A DNA stretch of 64,000 nt from Homarus americanus (GCF_018991925.1 NW_024725489.1:6929916-6993915); one strand, 5' to 3'; shown: positions 45,868 to 57,495, counted from the first letter of the stretch. The notes: generated by a model not told the origin, from the letters alone. Program-made: numbers and translations.

Positions 45868-47925
45868 TCTGGGTGTGTGGGTGGCGAAAGGCGTCGCGCC
45901 AGGCTTGAGGTGGATTCTCATCGGGGGGCCTGTCATCTTCTTGAGCGGCGTCTTCTGGAGGTCGGACTTGGAGACTAGGACGTCGCTGAACTGACGAAGA
46001 AAAAACTCCCGGGCGGCAGCAGGTGTGGTCATGGCTGAAACAGGTATCTCTGCACACCTGTTGAGGTGTGTCACGGCGAGGATGGGCTTTGGGAACGCGG
46101 ATGAGACGATGGCCAAGTCCTGACAATGGCCACATGACAAGAGAGGGGTTTGGATGCCCTCATGGACGTGGACTGTGGCAAGGCAAGACTTGGGACCGAG
46201 CTGTAGTGTTGCCTTGAAGCAACCCAAAGGTGGAGACATCGGGGACCCGTCCGCTGTGAGCACGTCTTTCATGGCTGTGGGTGACAGGCTACTCCTGGGA
46301 ATGTTGAGGGCGTCCAGGTGTGTTGGTCCAATCACCGTGATGTCCGCGCCCGTGTCAGGTATCATCAGGAGGTTGGAAGAGTTGGCACCATAGGACAGGC
46401 GAACATTGACGGGCTTGGGGGACCTGTCACTCGAGGCATCATCCACGCGCCGGCATCCTTTGTTGTTCTTGGGAGACGGGGGTGTGGACGTTCTGTCGGG
46501 CTGTGAAGAGACGTTTTGACCTGGAGATGGAGGCTTCTTGGTGGACCTGCAACACTTGGCGAAGTGTCCTTGCTTGTTGCAGGCGTTACATGAGACCTTG
46601 TTGGCAGGACATCGAGTTGTGCGGGGCCAATGGCCTTGAAACCCGCAGTTTCGACATTTACTATCAGCCGTAGGGCACTTTCCTGGACCGTGCTGGCGCT
46701 GACAGTTTCTGCAGGATTCGGGAGAAGAAACTGGTGACTGTGACGGAGGCTGTGAAGAGGACGCCGTCTGCATCTGGCGTTGATTCCTCTTGTAGGTGGA
46801 GACGGCGTGAACTTGAGACGGCGATGAGTGTATAGCTGAGGCAGCCTCTCTTGTGGCCTCATACGACCTGCAACAGGTGACGAAGTCGGTGAGGGAAGAG
46901 GCGGCGTCGAGGGTGAGGAGTTTCTGAAGCAGGTCCTCGTCACGTACACCCATCAGCAAGATCATCTTGAGCTGGATCTCAGCACAGGTTACAGGATCGC
47001 CTGTACATAGGTCCACCTCGGCTGCTAGGTCCTTAAGTCGTGCGTAGAAGTCTGAGAATGATTCCCCAGAAGCTTGTTTGCAGGATAGCAGTTCCCTACG
47101 ACGCAAAGCTTCATTGCGGAGGCCTCGGAAATGACTCTGCAAGGCGTTTAAAACCTCTGTCACTGACATGGGGGAGTCAGGGGGAATGGCTAGCGTGTGC
47201 TCTAGGAGGCGTTGAACATCGAGGGAAATGCACGATCTTAATTGGATGAGTTGTTTATGAGGGGGCATTCGGTTGAGGTCAGACATAACAGCAAAGTCTT
47301 CGAAACGACGTCGCCATTGACGGTATACTTGATATGTTGCATCAGATTGAAGAGGTGGGGGGCTGGAAACTGAAGACTTGCTGTGCAGGGGTGTACTCGA
47401 GACGGCAGGTAATGGAGGAGGCACGGAGAGGTCGACGAGAGTTGAGACTGGAGCAGGTGGTTGAGAAGGCACTGAGGCATACCCAAGAGGGATAGGTGAC
47501 GTGTGAGGAGGCGTTGTCTGAAGGGTAGATGAAGAGGCTGTAGCTGGCGAATTGGTTGTGGCAGCTGGTGAAGTCGTCCTCGTTGCCAGCAATTCCAATA
47601 GTTCCAGGAATTTGCGGTTATCAGCTTGGTGTTGTTGTTGGAGTTGAAGACGGTAAGCTGATTCCTCTGACTGTCTTGACAATTCCTCTTGACGTCGTTT
47701 TTCCTCCTCTAATTGACGTCTTTGGGCTTCCTTCTCTTGGGAAACTTGTAGGAAGTGAATTAACTGACGTATATCCTGGCTCCCATCCTTTGAATTTGGC
47801 GCGCCCGGCGTGTGAGGCGTGAGGTGGGGTGGGAGGGTCTGTGAGGCTTCATCTTCCTCATAATCCTCATTTGAATTCCCCAGTCGGACATCTCGTGTTT
47901 GGTATGGTTGCGATGGGAAAGACAA
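45868..47925 (-). CDS. gag: Gag and protease of the Mag-like element (frame cut at its 3' end)
   Basis: About 685 residues in one frame: acidic N-terminus, coiled coil (QEKEAQRRQLEEEKRRQEEL), Pro/Ser/Thr-rich linker, capsid-like block (YRQWRRRFEDFAVM, LLSCKQASGESFSDFYARLKD), three zinc-knuckle-like motifs (CRNCQRQHGPGKC, CRNCGFQGHWPRTTRC, CNACNKQGHFAKC), then protease MIPDTGADITVIGP and the N-terminal RT linker (SDVLVSKSDLQ, MRIHLKPGATPF). No in-frame ATG precedes 47925 before a stop. So the original start is lost or lies in the leader disturbed by the hAT at 48109. The frame stops being element sequence at 45868, the target site of the inserted element. Confidence 0.88.
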
Positions 47926-48108
47926 GGAGAATAAGGTGAAGTGCTATGTTTTCGTCAATGTACTTGCCTAAGTGCAGGAACTGGCGTGCAAGTAAAAGAG
48001 TATTGACTGTAATATTTGTGAAGTTGAGTGGAGGCGGCTGGCGGCGGTGATACTGGTCTCTGTATTCCTCCGCGCGCCCGGGCGAGATGTCGGTGATGAC
48101 TCAGTCGA

Positions 48109-49361
48109 CAGAGTTGCCAACTTAGCGACTTTGTAGCTAGATCTAGAGCTTTTTGTTTTTTTTCTAGCGACATTTTAGAGCGATTTGCGACTTGTCGCAA
48201 ATCTAGAGATATCCACAGAAATCTAGCGACTTTCTGGATACTTTTGGACTGTCCATGAAAACTCAGTTTTCCTAATTTCGAGCCATAATATATAGCAACG
48301 GGGTTACAGGGACAATAAATAATAAGAAAAGTTTAATACATTTGAACGGGTCGTGGTACAGAAGGAGGGACACGTCTATTTCCTGATCACTTGATGTCAG
48401 CCCGTCCATGGCTAATGTTGCCGTGTCGTCATTTATTTGTCTGTTACCTTCGCCTTTGTAGCACCTGGGTAACTTACCTCTTTGTCAGATATGCAATATG
48501 AATTTCATTAATACGCTAAATTTTAAAGAATATTAGCAAAACATCTTATAGAATTAATTCTATCAAGCCTGCGTGGTTCCAAACTTCTCATACGCGTCCA
48601 CCATGGGTGACCCATAGACTCCATACAGTTGCCCCGACACTGTTCACCCGCTTTGCCAAAAACCATCAAGGAAAGTTTCTGCTTGTTTGCATGCTGTTTA
48701 TTAATTTGAACCCTTCATAGTCCCAATAGAAAATGGGTAAGCCACAGTATTCGCAGCGATTTAGGAAGGAATGGCTCAGAGATGACAGATACAAAAATTG
48801 GCTTCTGGAGGTGCCAGGAGATAATAAAAAAGGATTTCGTAAATTTTGCAAGTGTACTTTGTCTGCTAAGTTGTGCGACATTGAAAAACACAAAAACACT
48901 AAAAAACACAAGAAAGCAGAAGAGCCGTTTAGTGCAGAAAGACAGACAATTTTACCATTCAAGAAACTTGGTGAAGCAAAAAAAGTGGAGGGAACTCTGG
49001 CCATGTTTGTAGCTGAACATTGTTCTATTCGTGTGGTAGAACACTTAAGTGAAGTGTGTAAAGTATGTTTTAGTGACAGCAAGGCAGGCAGTGAACTCAA
49101 GTTAAAAAGATCAAAGTGTTCTGGGATAATATGCAATATTCTTGCGCCACATTTCACAGAAAATCTGAAAAATGATATTTTTACATAATGCATTTTATTT
49201 ATACTCCGTCCATTATAGTCGGCATTATGAAAATATTATTTGCATCAAATTACTGAAGGGGGGGAATAATAGCTAGCGACTTTCCATGGAAGATTTAGCG
49301 ACATTTAGCTACTTTTAGGTACCAGCCTAGAGACATTTGAAAATCTGAGTTGGCAACCCTG
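48109..49361. mobile_element. hAT transposon remnant 3 (1253 bp) with perfect TSD
   Basis: TIRs CAGAGTTGCCAACT and AGTTGGCAACCCTG. The 8-bp duplication tcagtcga is present at 48101-48108 and 49362-49369. Both subterminal regions carry several copies of TAGCGACTTT/TAGCGACATT words, which may be transposase-binding repeats. It sits in the leader of the Mag-like element. Confidence 0.92.
48733..49188 (+). pseudogene. hAT transposase N-terminal BED-type zinc-finger region
   Basis: A 151-residue frame from ATG with QRFRKEWLRDDRYKNWL, FCKCTLSAKL and DIEKHKNTKKHKKAEE: C-x-C ... H-x5-H as in the BED-like finger at the start of many hAT transposases. Then comes FSAERQTILPF and a block ending EVCKVCFSDSK. 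The frame ends at 49188 just before the right subterminal repeats, so the catalytic core is gone. It keeps the DNA-binding part only, the converse of the fragments at 4402 and 37861. Confidence 0.72.
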
Positions 49362-49369
49362 TCAGTCGA

Positions 49370-49626
49370 GGGGAGGCAGTGGTTTGCGGGCCGGCGCAGA
49401 CGGAGGATGTATGCCTGAAGTACTGTCTTGAAAACTGGGCTGAAAGGGTTTCTGCTACCTGTAGGGCCCCAGAAACATAGCAAAACAGACATCAAAGGCA
49501 CTGCACTTCACTTAGGGCACTTCACAAGGTCACAAAGCACTTTAAATCCAGGGGCACTGTAGAGTACATCTTCTGGGCGGGAAACAGAGGAGGCCGGCTC
49601 TTGAGACTTGTAAACTGTCGTGTTGG
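49370..49626 (-). other. Leader of the Mag-like element, distal part
   Basis: Non-coding leader between the primer site and the hAT insertion. With 47926-48100 it makes the original 5' leader of about 430 bp. Confidence 0.7.
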
Positions 49627-49644
49627 AGCTTCTCAACTGCGCCA
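49627..49644 (-). promoter_or_regulatory. Primer binding site of the Mag-like element
   Basis: The plus strand AGCTTCTCAACTGCGCCA ends in CCA exactly at the LTR edge (49645). The minus strand begins TGGCGCAGTTGAG, resembling tRNA-Ser-type sites of insect Ty3/gypsy elements; the isoacceptor is not certain. Confidence 0.72.
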
Positions 49645-50071
49645 TGTGGTGGGATGTATATCCTAGACAAGGTTCTTGAAACTCCAGGGCACGAGCAGTA
49701 GATATATTCCATAAGTAGTACAAGACTTGGCAGGATAACCGACAGGTACGGAAAAACAGGGACAAGCAAAAAGGACTCCGTGTCGTAGCCAGGCCGAAGC
49801 CGATCTGAGGGAAGTTAGCTAGCTAGGCAGGGAGAGTTGCTAGACATTACGAGGACAATAAATGAGATCCTCTAGTTACTTGACTAGCGCGGTACAGACA
49901 TAGTACATCGGGACAAAGTAAGTGAACATAGGCATTAGACATAAGCATAGATATCAGACATGCTATAATAATATGTAGTAATACAGACATGTGAATAAAT
50001 GGTACAATGAATGGTAACAGAGTCTTGGCGTCAGGCGTGTTCACATATCTTGGTATTTACATATCTATACA
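49645..50071 (-). repeat. 5' LTR of the Mag-like element (427 bp)
   Basis: From TGTGGTGGGATG to ATCTATACA, matching 37478-38646 apart from the hAT in the latter. Its outer edge directly meets satellite DNA at 50072. Confidence 0.88.
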
Positions 50072-52092
50072 AGTACCACAGCCTCTTACAGCACCACACA
50101 GCATCTAACAGTACCACAGCCTCTTACAGCACCACACAGCATCTAACAGTGCCACAGCCTCTACAGCACCACACAGCATCTAACAGTACCACAGCCTCTA
50201 CAGCACCACACAGCATCTAACAGCACCACAGCTCTTACAGCACCACACACCATCTAACAGTACTCACACCCTTACAGCACCACACAGAATCTAACAGTGC
50301 CAGCCTCTACAGCACCACACAGCATCTAACAGTACCACAGCCCTCTACAGCACCACACAGCATCTAACAGTACCACAACCCCAGCACCACACAGCATCTA
50401 ACAGCACCACAGCCTCTTACAGCACCACACAGCATCTAACAGTAACCACAGCCTCTTACAGCACCACACACCATCTAACAACAGTACTACACCCTTACAG
50501 GACCCACACAGGACCCACACAGCACAGCGCCTACAGCACCACACAGCATCTAACAGTACCACAGCCTCTTACAGCACCACACACCATCTAACAGTACCAC
50601 AGCATCATACAGCACCACACACCATCTAACAGTACCACAGCCTCTTACAACACCACACAGCATCTAACAGTACCACAGCATCATACAGCACCACACACCA
50701 TCTAACAGTACCACAGCCTCTTACAACACCACAAAGCATCTAACAGTACCACAGCCTCTTACAGCACCAAACAGCATCTAACAGTACCGCAGCATCATAC
50801 AGCACCACAAAGCATCTAACAGTACTACAGCCTCTTACAGCACCACACACCATCTAACAGTACCACACCCTCTACAGCACCACAGAGCATCCAACAGTAA
50901 AACAGCCTACAGCACACACAGCATCTAACAGCATCACAGCCTCTACAGCACCACACACCATCTAACAGCCCACAGCCTCTACAGCACCACACACAGCAGC
51001 AGCCAACAGTACCACAGCCTCTACAACACCACACCATCTAACAATACCACAGCCTCTACAATACCACACAGCATCTGGGCCGTAAACAGCCTCTACAGCA
51101 CCACACACAGCATCTAACAGCACCAGCCTCTTACAGCACCGCACAGCATCTAACAGTACCCTCAGCCTCTACAGCACCAGACAGCAGCCAACAGTACCAC
51201 AGCCTCTACAACACCCCTGGCACCACATCTAACAGTATCACAGCATCCAGCAGCACACAGCATCTAACAGTACCACAGCCTCTACAACACCACACCATCT
51301 AACAGTACCACAGCCTCTTACAGCACCACGCAGCATCTAACAGTACCACAGCCTCTTACAGCACCACACACCATCTAACAGTACCACAGCCTCTTACAGC
51401 ACCACACACCTTGTAACAGTACCACAGCCTCTTACAGCACCATACAGTATCTAACAGTACCACAGCCTCTTACAGCACCACACAGCATCTAACAGTACCA
51501 CAGCATCGTACATCACCACACACCATCTAACAGTCCAACAGCCTCTTACAACACCACACTGTATCTAACAGTACCACAGCCTCTTACAGCACCACACAGT
51601 ATCTACACACCATCTAACAGTACAACAGCCTCTTACAGCACTACACACCATCTAACTGTACCACAGCCTCTTACAGCACTACACAGCATCTAACAGTACC
51701 ACAGCCTCTAAAGCACTACACACCATCTAACAGTACACAACAGCCCCTACAGCACTACACAGCACTAACAGTACCACAGCCTCTAAAGCACCACACACCA
51801 TCTAACAGTACAACAGCCTCTACAGCACTACACACATCTAACAGTACCACAGCCTCTTACAGCACTACACACCATCTAACTGTACCACAGCCTCTTACAG
51901 CACTACACAGCATCTAACAGTACCACAGCCTCTTAAAGCACTACACACCATCTAACAGTACAACAGCCTCTTACAGCTCTCCACACCATCTAACAGTACC
52001 ACAGCCTCTTACAGCACTACACACCATCTAACAGTACCACAGCCTTTTACAGCACTACACACCATCTAACAGTACAACAGCCTCTTACAGCA
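50072..52092. repeat. 38-bp satellite array, left block
   Basis: Tandem units of about 38 bp containing TACCACAGCCTCTTACAGCA and CATCTAACAG, with variants such as CACAGCATC/CACACCATC. The open frames inside are repeat read-through. Confidence 0.95.
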
Positions 52093-52828
52093 TGTCGTGA
52101 TCCGACTACCCTTTATACCTGGGGAGTGAAACCTACCCCAAGTTATTAACAAATAAAGGAACAAATAGGGAACACGGCAATAATTATCCCCTCCAAAAAC
52201 CTACTCAACTAAATGTACTTGAATAAGTATGAACAAGTTGAAATAAGTAAGTCACAAAAGGGAAGATAATTAATTAATTCAATTTATGTTCTAAAGGGAG
52301 TAATGACTAGCAAACAAGAATTTAAGGGAATAAGTAATTGTATATTAAAATAAGAGTGATGCCGGAAGGGTGAAAATGTACCGTAAGGAGTTAGACCAAA
52401 CGAATATTACTTAACATAACTATATTACACAGACATACAAAATATATACATACAACAATCCCTACAAAATAGTTATTTCCTACCAAACAGGAGATTCCTT
52501 ACCACCAGGATCCTTTCCTAGGCCTAACTAAACGTGTCACTAATGCCTGATACCCCAAGGGCATTGCAGAAGACTGGACAAGGCACTAGACAAGGGTCAA
52601 GGCTAGAGAACGAATGGACACGTCTACACTATGCCACAGTTTTTCGCTACTGGGGATGCGTGGGGCACACCGAGGAGCGCTCTCATACATAAATATACAA
52701 TTAACCTAAGTAACTAAGAACAATAATAATATAATAAGTACAATTAACAATTCAATAGCTTGTGTGAAACGTAGGCGTGAACATATGCCTCACTCTATGC
52801 GAGTTCCCGAGCGCTCAGGCACGTGAAA
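52093..52828. mobile_element. 736-bp insert in the satellite (possible solo LTR)
   Basis: Non-satellite sequence starting TGTCGTGATCC and ending CACGTGAAA. It is flanked by cagca at 52088-52092 and 52829-52833, restoring an uninterrupted satellite unit when one copy is removed. The 5-bp duplication and TG start suit a solo LTR, but the end lacks the usual CA. No coding frame. Confidence 0.6.
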
Positions 52829-53790
52829 CAGCACTACACACCATCTAACAGTACCACAGCCTCTTACAGCTCTCCACACCATCTAACAGTACCACAGCCT
52901 CTTACAGCACTACACACCATCTAACAGTACAACAGCCTCTTACAGCACTACACACCATCTAACAGTACAACAGCCTCTACAGCACTACACACCATTTAAC
53001 AGTACCACAGCCTCTTACAGCACGACACAGCATCTAACAGTACCACAACCTCTTACAGCCACACAGCATCTAACAGTACCTGCCTCTACAGCACCACACA
53101 GCATCTAACAGTACCACAGCCTCTTACAGCACCACCCAGCATCTAACAGTTCCACAGCATCTTACAGCACCACACAGCATCTAACAGTATGACAGCCTCT
53201 TACAGCACCACACAGCATCTAACAGTACCACAGCCTCTTACAGCACCATACACCATCTAACAGTACCACAGCCTCTTACAACACCTCACAGCATCTAACA
53301 GTACCACAGCCTCTTACAGTACCACACAGCATCTAACATTACCACAGCCTCTTACAGCACCACACACCATCTAACAGTACCACAGCCTCTTACAACACCT
53401 CACAGCATGTAACAGTACCACAGCTTCTTCCAGCACCACACAGCATCTGACAGTACCACAGCATCTTACAGCACCACACAGCATCTAACAGTACCACACC
53501 CTCTTTCAGTACCACACAGCATCAAACTGTACCACATTCTCTTACAGCACCACACAGCATCTAACAGTACCACAGCCTCTTACAGCACCACACAGTCTCT
53601 AGCAATACTAAAAAACATTCCTGCAGCATCACACAGCATCTAACTGTACCACAGCCTCTTACAGAACCACACAGTATCTAACAGTAGCACAGCCTCTTAC
53701 AGCACCACACAGCATCTAACATTACCACATCCTTTTACAGGACCACACAGCATCTAACAGTACCACAGCCTCTTACAGCACCACAGAGCA
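52829..53790. repeat. 38-bp satellite array, right block
   Basis: Continuation of the array at 50072-52092 with the same unit; units become more diverged after about 53400. Confidence 0.95.
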
Positions 53791-55398
53791 TGTGCCCCTA
53801 GTTTAATATTCATCCATATCTCCACTTCCACCACACACTGAACCGTCTCCAGGGCGAACATACGCTCTTGTCTTGTTGAATCATACGATATAAAGCGCCA
53901 CTGGCTGCATAAATTGTTACCACAAGTAAGTATTGATGCCTTCGAAAGTGACAACTGAAAGCTCGTCTCCCAGAAACTGAACCACCTCCTGATCTTCGTA
54001 TCTAACAGACGCTCTTGTACTGGCAATGATTAGGACTGGATATTATATGTAAATGGTCACTGGCAGGAAAATAACAACCTGAGTTGCTTCTGCCTGAAAT
54101 AGTGGGCAACGTTCTTTATGAGGCTGATCTGCACAAACACTGATGTTTCAGAAGAGAAAAGTGGCTCCAAGCTCGAGTTCTGATTCAGTTCTTCGTTCGT
54201 GGTCCCCAGCCACTAGGAACTCTAAATGCAGACGATAAGTTGTACAGTCGTATTCTCAGTCGTCATGTCCGATAGCATTCCCGGCCATTGGGTCCCACAC
54301 GCTTGTGTGGGGCAACCGGGCAAGGTCTTTTAAGAACGTGCTTCGGGCAATACGATGGGTCGGCATCGCGATGTGCCGGCCACCGGGCAGGGTTTAACAA
54401 TATTTCAAAATCGGCTGGACGGCCTCATTGTTGCCACAACCCAGGCGTCGAGCACCCCAATAATATTTCCCTTAAACACATACACACACACACACACACA
54501 CGCACACACACGCACACACACACTCAAAAATTGAAATTAGAACTAAAAACAAAATTCACATCATATGACCAAACGAACATAAAACTTAAGAGGATATCTA
54601 TAGGATTATATAAATTATTATTCTCTGGTGTTTGTGAGGTTTGTTTTGAAGGTTATATTTCACCGGGTGTTCGCCACACTGGGATTGCCGACAGAGGGTG
54701 TGCAGCGGGTCAGCTGACGCAACACGAGCGAGAAGGCCCAGGAAATATGAATAGCCAAGAACAAAGTGTACCGCTGTCCATTAAACAGCGCAGTGTTTTT
54801 GTTAGTCTTATCCAAATGAAGGGGAAAGTTATACAAGAGAAGGCACATTTTCATCCATTCTGAAATAAGGCCTTACCTAACCTAATCACATTTATTCTGT
54901 AGCCTTGTCAGCATTTCACAAAATTGTTATAGTTAGTAAATGATTTAATGTTTTAGAATGTTAATAATATTACCTTTTGTTTTACTTCATTTATGTTGCC
55001 CATCCTTGAACATTGTGCCCGAGATTGGTTCTCAGCTGCAGTGCCACTTAAAAATAATTGATAAGGTTTGAAATAGTCACATTCCTTTGTGATGAGGCTG
55101 ACTCGGCTGATCTTAAATATCGTCATTTATCTGGTATTTTTTCTTGGTATATGAAATTTACATTTCATACTCTAGGAACATCAATTATCATGTATATAAA
55201 CATGCAGGTACGATGACATATCTCTACAAGTAGATGTTTTTGCTTCTTCACTAAAATACCGCCTGTAGTCCTTGAATATTTGCCGGCACAGTGTTGGTTG
55301 CATGCTCACCATCATTCTGGGAATATATAACTCTTGTAAAAAACTGACAGTCTTTGAATGTGTATAGAAAAAAAAAATTCTTTCATCAACATACTCAC
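53791..55398. other. No gene recognised; (CA)n tract
   Basis: Unassigned. CA repeat at about 54479-54528. A short frame from ATG at 54747 (MNSQEQSVPLSIKQRSVFVS) has no domain I recognise and is probably not a gene. Confidence 0.4.
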
Positions 55399-56619
55399 TG
55401 TCATGGGTTTTACTAGATATAAGGCACCCGGCGAGCCATGACTGCGACATATATTTTCCATTAGTGGTATGGTAGCCAGCCTATAGGGGGAGGCCAGTGA
55501 GACAGTGTTGTACTGTTCATCGCCTCACGCCCCAAAAACCTCATTTATAGTAGTATCCCCTAGGCCATGGGTTAGTTAAGGTCGTCGTCCCCATCGTCTC
55601 CCTCCTGAAGGGTACGGGACACCACACAGAGTCCTCCATCGCCACCCTGTCCTGTGGACCGTCGTCAACACGAGATTAAGTGTGTTAACCTAGGTTTGTT
55701 ATCCCGTGGAAATATCACGTGTGGATGCCTGGTTGCAACAAGAGCAATCCAGGCTGGCCTATCAAACCTACAGTAAATGGTTAATCAATTCACGCTTACA
55801 GAGTTTTCCTGCACGACACCCGTCTACAGTGACCGTGATCGACACGAGACTAAGTGTGTTAACCTAGGTTTGTTATCCCGTGGAAATATCACGTGTGGAA
55901 GCCTGGGTGCGACAAGGGCAATCCAGGCTGGTCTATTGCACCTATGTGGTTAAACAAGTCACGCTTACCAGTTCTCCTGGCTGCTACAACCGTCTACAGT
56001 GACTGTCAGTGACGCGAGACTATGTGTGGTAACCCAAGAGTACCATTTTGTTGTTATTTCTCGTGGAAAGAAGTTCTTGTGCGGAAGCCTGGTTGCAACA
56101 AGAGCAATCCAGGCTGGCAGTAAATGTATCACTTGAATAATTAAGGCTCTGTTAAGTCATACCCATAGTAGAGTAATCACATGTGTCCCCAAGTTGAAAA
56201 TTCCCTATTTTAGAAGATTAATTTTATTACAGCGTGAACGTGAGTGACTCATATATCCATGCAAATTGTAAATCATTGTTTGGAAGCTTGACAAATAAAT
56301 GTAAGTGCAATTATCTGCCCGTATCTGTGATCCTATCTTATTATTACTAAAGGTAATGACTGTTTGGTTATGACAAAGTATAACCAAAAACTTAGATGGA
56401 TGTTGGAAATTATTGTAACTCATCAAATCATCATTTATCAAGTATAAATCATGGAATGTCGGGTGGAGTGAATTTCTACATAGATACACCATAATCTCCT
56501 GTAAGTAACCAGTGTGGTGGTATCGAACTCTACGGTAAGAAATATAAGAAACACAATATATTAAAATCCTTATATAATATAATCCACTCTTACATCACTA
56601 CGATATAAAAACCATGACA
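55399..56619 (+). repeat. Solo LTR of the Gmr1-like family with perfect TSD
   Basis: Starts TGTCATGGG, ends CCATGACA, with ctcac at 55394-55398 and 56620-56624. Relative to 6941-8109 it lacks about 140 bases after the first nine but gains a duplicated internal block (two GTTAACCTAGGTTTGTTATC blocks near 55685 and 55860). No internal region: it arose by LTR-LTR recombination. Confidence 0.9.
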
Positions 56620-56907
56620 CTCACCTTTCATCAGCTTTGAATACATCTAAACTCAATATATCAAATTTGGAAGGTGAAAAGGGTTTTTATATTCATTGGG
56701 ACTGTCATCAGGCAGGTACCCTTCACGATGAAATATTCAAACGATCCATGTAGCAAACCCGATCCACCGGGACTGTCTTTGGGTCTATGGCCTCTCTGAA
56801 AGACCTCACCCGACGCTGTTCCCGATCGATCAGGCAGTATAACGACTGAGAATATGGCCCCATGTGTTACATATTAGAGATAAAAACCAAATATGTCATT
56901 TTATGAG
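56620..56907. other. No gene recognised
   Basis: Short stretch between the solo LTR and the 3' side of the immunoglobulin-domain gene; nothing identified. Confidence 0.4.
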
Positions 56908-56913
56908 TTTAAT
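56908..56913 (-). terminator. Possible poly(A) signal of the Ig-domain gene
   Basis: ATTAAA on the minus strand, about 136 bases past the stop codon. This is the commonest variant of AATAAA. No better match lies closer. Confidence 0.4.
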
Positions 56914-57048
56914 ATCACTTAGAATACTGTTACAATAAGTACTAAAAATAATTCCACAGAGAGATTCCAGTCAGAGAGTATTAAATATTAGATATATAAT
57001 AAATATGATGATGGGTGGTGGTCGCCAAGGATTGTGGTGATGGCAGCA

Positions 57049-57495
57049 TCAGTAGACGTTGATGGTTGTAGCGTCGACCTCGGCGCCGTTGTTAAGGAGA
57101 ACACACGTGTAGTCTCCGGCGTATTTACTCAAGAAGTCGTGGAAGACGAGGTATGAGTGAGGTTGGTGGGTGCCGCTGCCCAGAGAGTACACGTAGCGGT
57201 TGTTGGTGGGCCATCTGGCCACCAGGTCATGTGTGGAGTACTGCCACTGTACCTGGTAGTGGTGCAGGTTGTCTGAGGTGGACACCTCCGCCCTGCAGAA
57301 CACAAAGGCTTCCTCCAGGTAGTCAATATTGACCGACGTGCTGTGAATAATGACTGCTTGAGCCGACGACCCGTTGTGGAGGGGCAGCGAGGCCGAGAGG
57401 GAGGCCAGGGAGAAGACGACTACTGCAGTGAGAAACATCGCCTGCTTGACATGTTGATGTTTGTCAAGATGTAATAATTGTGTTTGAAGATACAT
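57049..57495 (-). CDS. Secreted single immunoglobulin-domain protein
   Basis: The only convincing host gene. The first ATG downstream of the TATA box is at 57495; a second in-frame ATG at 57438 begins a textbook signal peptide (MFLTAVVVFSLASLSA). From 57438 the product is 129 residues; from 57495 it has 19 extra polar residues first. After cleavage near SLPLHNGSS a single Ig fold follows: Cys in AFVFCRAEV (B strand), Trp in YQVQWQYST (C strand), FLSKYAGDYTCVLLNN (the DxYxC-type F strand with second Cys), and closing strand AEVDATTINVY. No transmembrane segment, no second domain and no intron needed. Function unknown; a soluble extracellular recognition or binding role is a guess. Not recognised as a named family. 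Confidence 0.82.
   Translation of the reverse strand: MYLQTQLLHLDKHQHVKQAMFLTAVVVFSLASLSASLPLHNGSSAQAVIIHSTSVNIDYLEEAFVFCRAEVSTSDNLHHYQVQWQYSTHDLVARWPTNNRYVYSLGSGTHQPHSYLVFHDFLSKYAGDYTCVLLNNGAEVDATTINVY

Larger units (their letters stand above)
37478..50071 (-). mobile_element. Mag-like Ty3/gypsy element with three nested insertions
   Basis: 5' LTR 49645-50071, primer site 49627-49644, leader, gag-protease 45868-47925, pol 38640-41329, polypurine tract 38647-38658, 3' LTR 37478-38646. Without the insertions it is about 6.1 kb. Insertions: hAT in the 3' LTR (37771-38507), Gmr1-like element in pol (41330-45867), hAT in the leader (48109-49361). The element entered a LINE on its left (37477). 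The right flank is satellite and no shared TSD is seen, so one flank was probably rearranged. Confidence 0.88.

Noticed and set aside
37478..50071. Retrovirus-like element with an envelope gene
   Set aside because: No frame between integrase and the 3' LTR: integrase runs straight into the polypurine tract. No signal peptide plus transmembrane frame found.
50825..51144. Cys/Gly-rich minus-strand frames in the satellite
   Set aside because: Translation of the 38-bp repeat; 38 is not a multiple of three, so frames break regularly and carry no domain.
54288..54863. 191-residue plus-strand frame
   Set aside because: It runs through a (CA)n microsatellite giving His-Thr repeats, and the ends match no domain I know.
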